This document shows, piece by piece, positions 7,102 through 12,605 of a stretch of 12,605 nucleotides of DNA. Both the position numbers and the translations under genes were made by a program. The notes below the pieces were generated by a model that saw nothing but the letters and a program-made list of their open reading frames with translations, did no database searches and was not told the DNA's origin. Every line of letters begins with the position of its first letter. The stretch's first letter is position 1. The DNA comes from Amoebophrya sp. AT5.2. Its lineage: Eukaryota > Sar > Dinophyceae > Syndiniales > Amoebophryaceae. Location: assembly GCA_005223375.1 (NCBI GenBank), contig RXOD01005761.1, positions 1-12,605 on the forward strand, read 5' to 3'.

Positions 7102-8040
7102 TCACGACCAGGCTTTCCTGAGACCACGCCGGACGCCCTCTGCCGCTTCGCCCACGCCGGACGCTATCGCTCCACCGACGGCGGACGCTCCTGAGCCCAC
7201 GGCGTGCAGCGCCCTGCTCACCCGCCCCAGCTTTGGTTTCCGCGCCTGAAAAAACCGGTTCTCGTGCACCTTCGCGATCGCGCTCATCAGCGCCTGCGCG
7301 TTCCCGGTGTCCCCCCCGTCCTCCGCGGGAGCGCTACTGCGCTCCTTCAGTTTCGTCATGTTGAGATGCAGGAAGCGCTCCACCTCCAGCTCCTCCAGCC
7401 GCTTCCTAACTCGCGCACTGGCGCCAGCGAATCCCTTGTTGTGGAGCAGCATTTCTAGCGGGGAAGCAAGGGCCGGCTTGTTCTTGTCCTTTGAATTCGG
7501 TGCGGACTGCTCCGCGGCCGCCGGATCGTTCGGCACCTGTTCTACTTGCGGCGATTCAACGTCCGCCCGCAGCAGATCTTCGTCGTCGCCCCCCGCAGCC
7601 GCCCCCGCAATACTCGAATCCTTCCGCGCCGCAAGCTTCGCCAGGTCAGCCTTCTTCTGCAGCATGTCGTGCCGCATCAATTCCTCGTACGCTGGGACTG
7701 CGCCACGCTCGAAACCCCCCAGCTGCTGCACAAACCTTGTACGAAACGCCTCCTCCATCGGTTGCTGAGCTACCGAAGCGGCAGGAGGGGCGTGAGGCTG
7801 GTGCCCGCTGGATTGCGTGGGACGAAAAAGCGCAGCCGCGGCGTGAAGCTGCGCACTGGACAATGTTGCGCGACTCTTCTCCAGAAGCGCAGCCGCGGTG
7901 GCGGTGGAGAGGTCGCCGACGTCAAGCGAAGAGACGGACGGCGACCGCACCCGAGTGGAGAAAGCATCGGAGGGCGGCACGGGGTAGGAAACCACGCCGT
8001 TGTAGACAGCAGCTGAATCGAGATCGCCAGGATAAATCAT
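7102..8040 (-). CDS. Hypothetical protein, 312 aa, Ala-rich, intronless
   Basis: I do not recognise this protein. An in-frame stop (TAG) lies 24 bases upstream of the ATG at 8038-8040, which supports that start. The N-terminal third is Ser/Ala/Pro-rich. Residues 95-140 (MEEAFRTRFVQQLGG, AYEELMRHDMLQKKADLAKL) and 193-236 (LEMLLHNKGF, ARVRKRLEELEVERFLHLN) are charged and likely helical. Residues 140-190 are acidic and disordered-looking. The C-terminus (274-311) is a Gly/Ala-rich, probably amphipathic helix (ALHAVGSGASAVGGAIASGV) ending in a basic cluster VRRGLRKAW, of a type that could bind membranes. There is no signal peptide or true transmembrane segment. The reading frame is long and compositionally protein-like, while antisense ORFs over it are Arg/Pro-rich and look like shadows. 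The gene is probably real, but its function is unknown. Confidence 0.6.
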   Translation of the reverse strand: MIYPGDLDSAAVYNGVVSYPVPPSDAFSTRVRSPSVSSLDVGDLSTATAAALLEKSRATLSSAQLHAAAALFRPTQSSGHQPHAPPAASVAQQPMEEAFRTRFVQQLGGFERGAVPAYEELMRHDMLQKKADLAKLAARKDSSIAGAAAGGDDEDLLRADVESPQVEQVPNDPAAAEQSAPNSKDKNKPALASPLEMLLHNKGFAGASARVRKRLEELEVERFLHLNMTKLKERSSAPAEDGGDTGNAQALMSAIAKVHENRFFQARKPKLGRVSRALHAVGSGASAVGGAIASGVGEAAEGVRRGLRKAWS

Positions 8041-8536
8041 ATTGTCTTTGTCGCGGTCGTGTAGCTATTCGGTGTCTGAGTCTGTGGTCTGTTGGACGCA
8101 TAAGCGGGTTCTCGTGATGCGAAGCGCTATCATTCAGGCAAGCGCAAGGGAACGGGAAGCCTGAGGCGCTAGTGTGCCCCGACGCAGTCAACGAAACAGA
8201 GACGATATCACGACACTCCTGAACTGTTCAGATCCGAGTAGACACACGTAGACGAGTCGCGATTCTCACGACGACCTCCGGATGCTCCGGATTGGTGGAG
8301 TCCTCGAGCCTCTCGTCATCGTCTAGATTTGTTGAACACGAAAAGGAATTACAGACTGTGCAGCTTGTCTGCACGACTTTCGCTGACTGTCCCTGTCGTG
8401 TTGTCGCTAAAAATAAAAAAATCTTGTCGCTTTTTCGTAATCAGGGCGCCAGTGCACTCAAACAGGAGGAGGAGGCAGCTGCAAGTTATAAATACTTCCT
8501 CAAGCGTCGCGCGCGAGGGGGAAGTCTCAGAGTGTG
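8041..8536. other. Intergenic stretch between DHHC and the 312-aa gene
   Basis: This 496-base stretch should carry the DHHC gene's 3' UTR and the promoter of the 312-residue gene, both on the minus strand. It contains a short TCCGGATGCTCCGGA repeat near 8278 and a TATAAATA on the plus strand at 8487-8494. The latter has no plus-strand gene behind it. Short ORFs here do not resemble known proteins. Confidence 0.4.
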
Positions 8537-11042
8537 TTAAAGCGGCAGCCAGTTCCGCCCACCTGTCGCGTCAGCGTTGTCTTCCTCTCCCGCTGCTGAG
8601 TCCGTGGCAAGTGTGTCTGATGAACTGCTGGGAGTGGTCGCCGGCTGTGCATCACCTTTCGACGATGGTGTTTTGCTTTTGACCGGGTCGCGCTTCTCAG
8701 GTTTGGTGCCTGGTTCACTTCGCATAGGTGAAGAAGTTGATCGTCCACCTGGGCTCCCCTCCGAGCCCACCTCATCAACCATCGGTATCTTTTCGACCTT
8801 CACCTTCTCCTTCGCACCCGTTCTACTAGAATCGCGACTCTGTATCCTGCTGGAGCTGCTTCCGCTTCGCACCACCTCTGGCTTTTCTGGTGGCGCCTGT
8901 TTGTGCGCCCCTTCCTTGGCTGGCTGATAATTCGACCACGTTGCCGGCTGCGCTTTCTCGGCCTTTCCCCTCACGTCGTCGTCCCATTTCGGACTGGGTG
9001 CTTTATTCGGCTTCGACGTCGGCGCTGCTCCTCCACCCGCCACCGCCTTCGGCCTGGCCTTCGGGCTCATCGCGTCCTTTTCTCCACCCCCCTTGCTCCC
9101 ACCCTTTCCTGTAGTCGGAGGAGAGGTGCTGTTGCTGTCTCGTCTTGCCCCCTCTCCCCTACCAGCGTGATCCTGATCGTCATCTTCTTCGTCGGAGTCT
9201 TCCTCTTCTTCCTCTTCGCTGCTCTCGTCCGTTTCCACGTCCGCCGCGTTGGATTGGTGCGCCGTGCCGGGGTCCATGTACACCGGCTCCTCATAGTCCG
9301 GATCGCTCGGGTTCGCCATCGGCAGCCACCACAGGCACCGCCACTCGCCGAAGGTCTCCCGCGCGGCCTCCCGAAAGGGGAGCAGCCGGCCCCGCTTCGC
9401 CTGGTACGTCTCCACCAACGTCGAGTTCGTGCTGATCGCCTCCACCTGCTCGGAAAGGAAATCCTGTTTTAGTTTATTATTACTACTAGTAGTAAGTACT
9501 CAGTCTCAGTCTCAGTCGAGTTAACGCCCCTGATTCATGTACTTTAGGGGTCGTGGTGGTCCGTCCCCGTCGTCGTTTAATTAAAGTGCTATAGCTATAG
9601 TAAAGAAGGTAGTTTTAGTTACCACGACGAAGAAGAGGAAGAAGAAGGATTCCGCGCAGAGCAGCACGCCGCAGGCCACTCCCGCGTTGCTCCACGGGGG
9701 CGTAGTGGCGAGCTGTGAGTAGGCAAACAGCACGTAGAGCTCGAGCAGCAGACTCGCGACCGACAGCGACATCACGTAAAAGGTGAACTGCATGAAAAGC
9801 CGCTGATTGTTCCACCCAACGCAATTGTTTATCCACGGACAATGGTGGTCCATGCGGAAGATACACCTGAGTTCGTTGTGTGTTCATGGGTACATTGGAT
9901 GTGGATGTGGATCGGTTTCGGTTTTGCTCGTTCTTCGTTGTCTATCGATATTCAATGAATAACGCCGCTAGTACCTGTTGCACACTTTGCAGTGGTGGCC
10001 TCGATCTGGTTTCGGCTGCTCGCAGACCTTGCACCAGCGGGCTGGGGTGGCCCGATTTTTCGTCGGGACGTAGCTCTGCACAAAGCCGGGATCTGTTGTG
10101 GCCGCACTCCAATGCGCCCAAATGGCCATGAACAGCAGAAAGTTATACCTTTAGGGGAGTTCGTTTCTCATCTGTGTCGGCAAATTGAGAAAGTGCCGTG
10201 GTTGGTTCGAGCTGCGATGAAAAGGACCGGTCGAGGAATCGATTTGCACGAATGAAATCGCAACATCAAACTAGCTAAAAATATAGGTTCGACTCCGACA
10301 TCCGCAGAGCGCAAAACAAGTACCCCGCCGCGACCACGGCGCCGACTTTCGTCAGCGGCACATTCTCGTTGACGAATGCTGCCAGGTCTCCCAAGCCGAA
10401 CCAGGTACGCCAGAAGTCGGCATCGATGAGCATCTCTGCGACTGCACCGCTGCCTGCTGCAGCAGCGTCCAGGTCAGCACCGACGGCTGTCGCATTCGCT
10501 GGGTTTACCGCGCCCGCGTTTTGCGCGGCCACAGCGTACAAACTTCTTCTGAACCAGTGGAAAATGAGGAAGTAGTTCGCGACGAAGCCGGCGAAGGAGA
10601 GAAATACGGCTGTCCCCGAGAACAACAACGTTCCATTCCACCAATCCCACATCCATACCACAGTCAGGGAAATTTTGCTGTGCTTGGTCAGAGTCCTTTT
10701 CTTCGTGGTCACGGCAGTCGTGGCCCCCTCCGCAGCTGCGGTCTTCGTGTTTCCGCTGTCCGCGTCCTTGCAGCTTGTTCCATCCTCATATGTTTCACCT
10801 CCTTCGTCCTCTTCCTCTACTTCCACGGCCTCGCCGCAATTTCTCAGCTTGTTCTTCCAGAGCTGCGAGAAAAAAATAACGTTGCCGAAGAACACGGTGA
10901 GTGCTGCGAAGCAGAGCTGCAGGCAGAAAGCGTAGTGCCTGGAGCTGCTCAGGCCGAAGACCAACGACCACACCGCAGTAAACGCAGATCCCGCAGCGAG
11001 CAGCGAAAACAAGTCAGCCACACGGTAGAAGAGCACCATCAT
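8537..11042 (-). CDS. DHHC-type protein S-acyltransferase (palmitoyltransferase), four exons
   Basis: The enzyme transfers palmitate from palmitoyl-CoA to cysteines of membrane-associated proteins. Exons in transcript order are 11042-10324, 10148-9975, 9866-9623 and 9463-8537. The GT-AG introns are 175, 108 and 159 bases, with phases 2, 2 and 0, all matching. The product is 687 residues. The zinc-binding CRD spans about 278-315: [20 protein letters not shown], then [19 protein letters not shown], with DHHC at 304-307 and Cys307 as the catalytic residue. The pre-CRD TDPG motif (258-261) is present. A TTxE-like TLVE (394-397) follows the last membrane helix. Membrane segments are seen at about 8-30, 37-60, 126-162 (perhaps two), 233-253, 322-347 and 355-379. 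This is more than the usual four, because exon 1 adds an N-terminal membrane module with an acidic loop (71-88). The tail (430-687) is disordered, with an acidic run at 457-477 and many Ser/Lys/Pro. An in-frame TAG upstream supports the start. Membrane location cannot be decided from sequence. Confidence 0.93.
9466..9620 (-). repeat. Identical 9-base direct repeats at both ends of DHHC intron 3
   Basis: AACTAAAAC (minus strand) occurs at 9612-9620, immediately after the donor GT, and at 9466-9474, immediately before the final AG. The intron is therefore GT-repeat-(137 bases)-repeat-AG. The interior contains an ACTACTAGTAGT palindrome, CTATAGCTATAG, TTAATTAA and three CTCAGT units. There is no polypyrimidine tract before the acceptor. 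Confidence 0.9.
9499..9516 (+). repeat. Three tandem CTCAGT hexamers in DHHC intron 3
   Basis: There are three perfect copies of CTCAGT, next to an ACTACTAGTAGT palindrome. They lie wholly inside the intron. Confidence 0.85.
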
Positions 11043-12605
11043 CACCGTCCTTCGCCCGGTTCTGGTTGTTCTTCTTGTTCCCGCCGCTCGCTATCCTTTT
11101 CGTGGGGGTTGCTGGACCCAATCTGGAGCGCGAGCCATAACTCTGGTGTGCGCTTCTACTTCTGTCGTGTGATGTACTTTAACAAACAACCGATCAAAAG
11201 AATGGATGCTGGGGATAAAGACGGGCAATGTAACCACTGCGAAGGCGAAGCGTTCAACCGATTGATGATATTTTTAGCGATGATAGCTATACTGGACGGT
11301 GCCTAGCCGAATCTATGATCTTCTTTGCATGCGAATTGGAAAATGACTCCACCACCACGCTTTCCCCCCTGGATGGCGACATGAGTGACGATGAGATTTG
11401 ATAGATGATTAAAGTACCCGCCGGGGAAGACAGTGACGCTGGATGCGAAATCGAGAGCGAGAAGCGTAACTCGCATGTGACTATTGCCAGATCTTCCTTT
11501 TGCCGACGTTCACGTTTGCAAATTTGCTGATGGTAAGAACACTCGCAGACGAAATAGAAATCATCAAAAATAAGTAGGTTCCTTCAGTCTTTTTTACGAC
11601 CGAGGAATTTTTAAACTTCGACGGTAGAGAAAAAAAAATTATTTTTTGACCAGAGCGCTACACGCTCACAGGTCGGCCTCGGCCTCGGCGCGGGCCCAAA
11701 ATAATAAATAAATCAATGTGTATAGTAATCGTGATACGGTGGAAACAATGATTTCTGCTGGAAGGCTGAGATGAAGCCCCAAAGTGCAGATTTTGAAGTT
11801 GTTCCGGCGTCTCTTCATTTTGGTCCTCGGTACTCGAGGTTTTTTCCTTGCCTTTGCCAAGTGCGCGTCTGTTACGAGACTGCTAGCCTTGTTTTATGAT
11901 AGCGAAGAAGTAGAGGTCGAGTCTTACTCTCGATTTGTGCGGGCGGCGCCGCAATGCCGCCCTCTCTGTTTTCGAGCATACGTCCTCCGCAGGGATACTT
12001 GCGGCGGACGTAGTACGCAGAAACAGAAACTGCACGGCACAGTCCTTCTACAAAACGTTGGATTTTCTCTTTGTTCAGTTCTTTTTTTATCCAAAACTTC
12101 AAGTAGCTACTACCCAGTATCGACGACTACGTAGTATTCATTGTATGTAAAAATCGTAGCTCTATTTACGAGTGGTGCTTCCAAAATATCGTCAAAACAT
12201 GCTTATTTCGCGACCCATCAGAAGAATAGATGAAAAGCAAAACGACAGACGAACCTCCTACTTACTTTATCTAAACTTCTGTACATACTACCACTGGAGT
12301 ATGTGTATGGAGTCTCTGAAGGTCGTCTAAGAACGACCAGAGAAACGGAAGATGGTCGTTGTGGAGATGGAATCTCCGATACCAATAGTCAAAACTGAGG
12401 GCCTTCAGCTTCACTAGATGTTGATTTTCAAAATTCATTGCCTCGAAGAATAGAGACAAACTTCCGAGTAGATTATTGAACGTGACAGCTGCAACCTTCG
12501 CTACTATCTGATCTTGTTGTTGTTGTCAATGCAGTCCAGGGCTGCTCAAATACGCTGGAAGTATGTTCGTGCTACGGCCTGACTTAGTGCGGAATACTGT
12601 CCTTT
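11043..12605. other. Gene-poor 1.5 kb stretch upstream of the DHHC gene
   Basis: The first few hundred bases should hold the DHHC promoter and 5' UTR (minus strand). Beyond that the DNA is more AT-rich, with runs such as the A-tract near 11631 and the AATAATAAATAAAT near 11699. Short ORFs exist: plus 11172-11306 (44 residues with CNHC and a hydrophobic tail), plus 11784-12134 (116 residues with a hydrophobic start) and minus 12271-12459 (62 residues). I recognise none of them, and none has clear support. An exon-like 42-base segment at 11491-11532 is bounded by a good acceptor and a GTAAGA donor. No tRNA or rRNA gene was seen. Confidence 0.4.
11941..12010. repeat. Two adjacent GC-rich hairpins
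   Basis: At 11941-11962, GGGCGGC and GCCGCCC form a perfect 7-bp stem with an 8-base loop. At 11981-12010, CGTCCTCCGCA and TGCGGCGGACG form an 11-bp stem with one mismatch and an 8-base loop. They are 18 bases apart, within otherwise AT-richer DNA. This could be a structured RNA or a terminator-like element. The intervening bases do not match an H box (ANANNA), so an H/ACA snoRNA is not supported. Confidence 0.6.

Noticed and set aside
7491..8117. Plus-strand ORF of 208 codons
   Set aside because: It is Arg/Pro/Ala-rich and antisense to the 312-residue gene. It looks like a shadow of GC-rich codons.
8487..8494. TATAAATA on the plus strand as a TATA box
   Set aside because: No plausible plus-strand gene follows. 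Downstream is antisense to the DHHC coding exon.
8903..9472. Plus-strand ORF of 189 codons
   Set aside because: It is antisense to the last DHHC exon, very Arg/Leu-rich, and without recognisable motifs.
10286..10296. GGTTCGACTCC, resembling a tRNA T-arm
   Set aside because: The flanking bases do not form the 5-bp T stem, and no D arm, anticodon arm or acceptor stem is found upstream.
10521..11306. Plus-strand ORF of 261 codons
   Set aside because: Most of it is antisense to DHHC exon 1. Only its last 44 codons fall outside, and these are discussed separately.
1..12605. CRISPR array, transposon or viral genes, spliced-leader sequence
   Set aside because: No regularly spaced repeats, transposase or reverse-transcriptase motifs, or dinoflagellate-type leader sequence were seen on either strand.

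Overview
This window is nuclear DNA from a eukaryote, most likely a compact-genome protist. Several genes are cut by short GT-AG introns of about 108 to 175 bases, and the proteins are eukaryote-specific: a 26S proteasome lid subunit, a DHHC palmitoyltransferase, a SNF2 ATPase and an apparent FAN/BEACH protein. There are no prokaryotic operons, no Shine-Dalgarno signals and no mobile-element proteins. An alveolate such as a syndinian, or a similar microbial eukaryote, would fit. That placement is inference only, and I found no dinoflagellate-type spliced-leader sequence.

Layout. 1-684 (minus): N-terminal part of a protein resembling FAN/NSMAF, cut by the window edge. 1159-2631 (minus): RPN12/PSMD8, six exons. 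2632-3558: no convincing gene. 3559-6600 (minus): intronless SNF2-family ATPase of the Rad5/16-like group. 6601-6678: very short divergent intergenic region. 6679-7025 (plus): probable small spliced gene of unknown function. 7102-8040 (minus): intronless 312-residue protein of unknown function. 8537-11042 (minus): DHHC palmitoyltransferase, four exons, with extra N-terminal membrane segments. 11043-12605: gene-poor, more AT-rich stretch with two adjacent GC-rich hairpins.

The genes do not form a recognisable pathway. Protein turnover (RPN12), chromatin or DNA remodelling (SNF2), protein lipidation (DHHC) and membrane trafficking or signalling (BEACH family) simply lie side by side, mostly on the minus strand. 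The exon models rest on exact reading-frame agreement across every junction and on similarity to known families recalled from memory. No alignment or splice predictor was run.

The most interesting signal is in the introns. DHHC intron 3 has an identical 9-base direct repeat directly abutting its GT and AG. RPN12 intron 5 has a similar 7-base repeat at its ends plus a duplicated 3' splice junction. The two introns, in unrelated genes, share an 11-base 3' end differing at one position. This is what one would expect of introner-like (transposon-derived) introns or of a fused branch-point/3' splice-site motif. I see no clear evidence of a wholly new multi-gene system.
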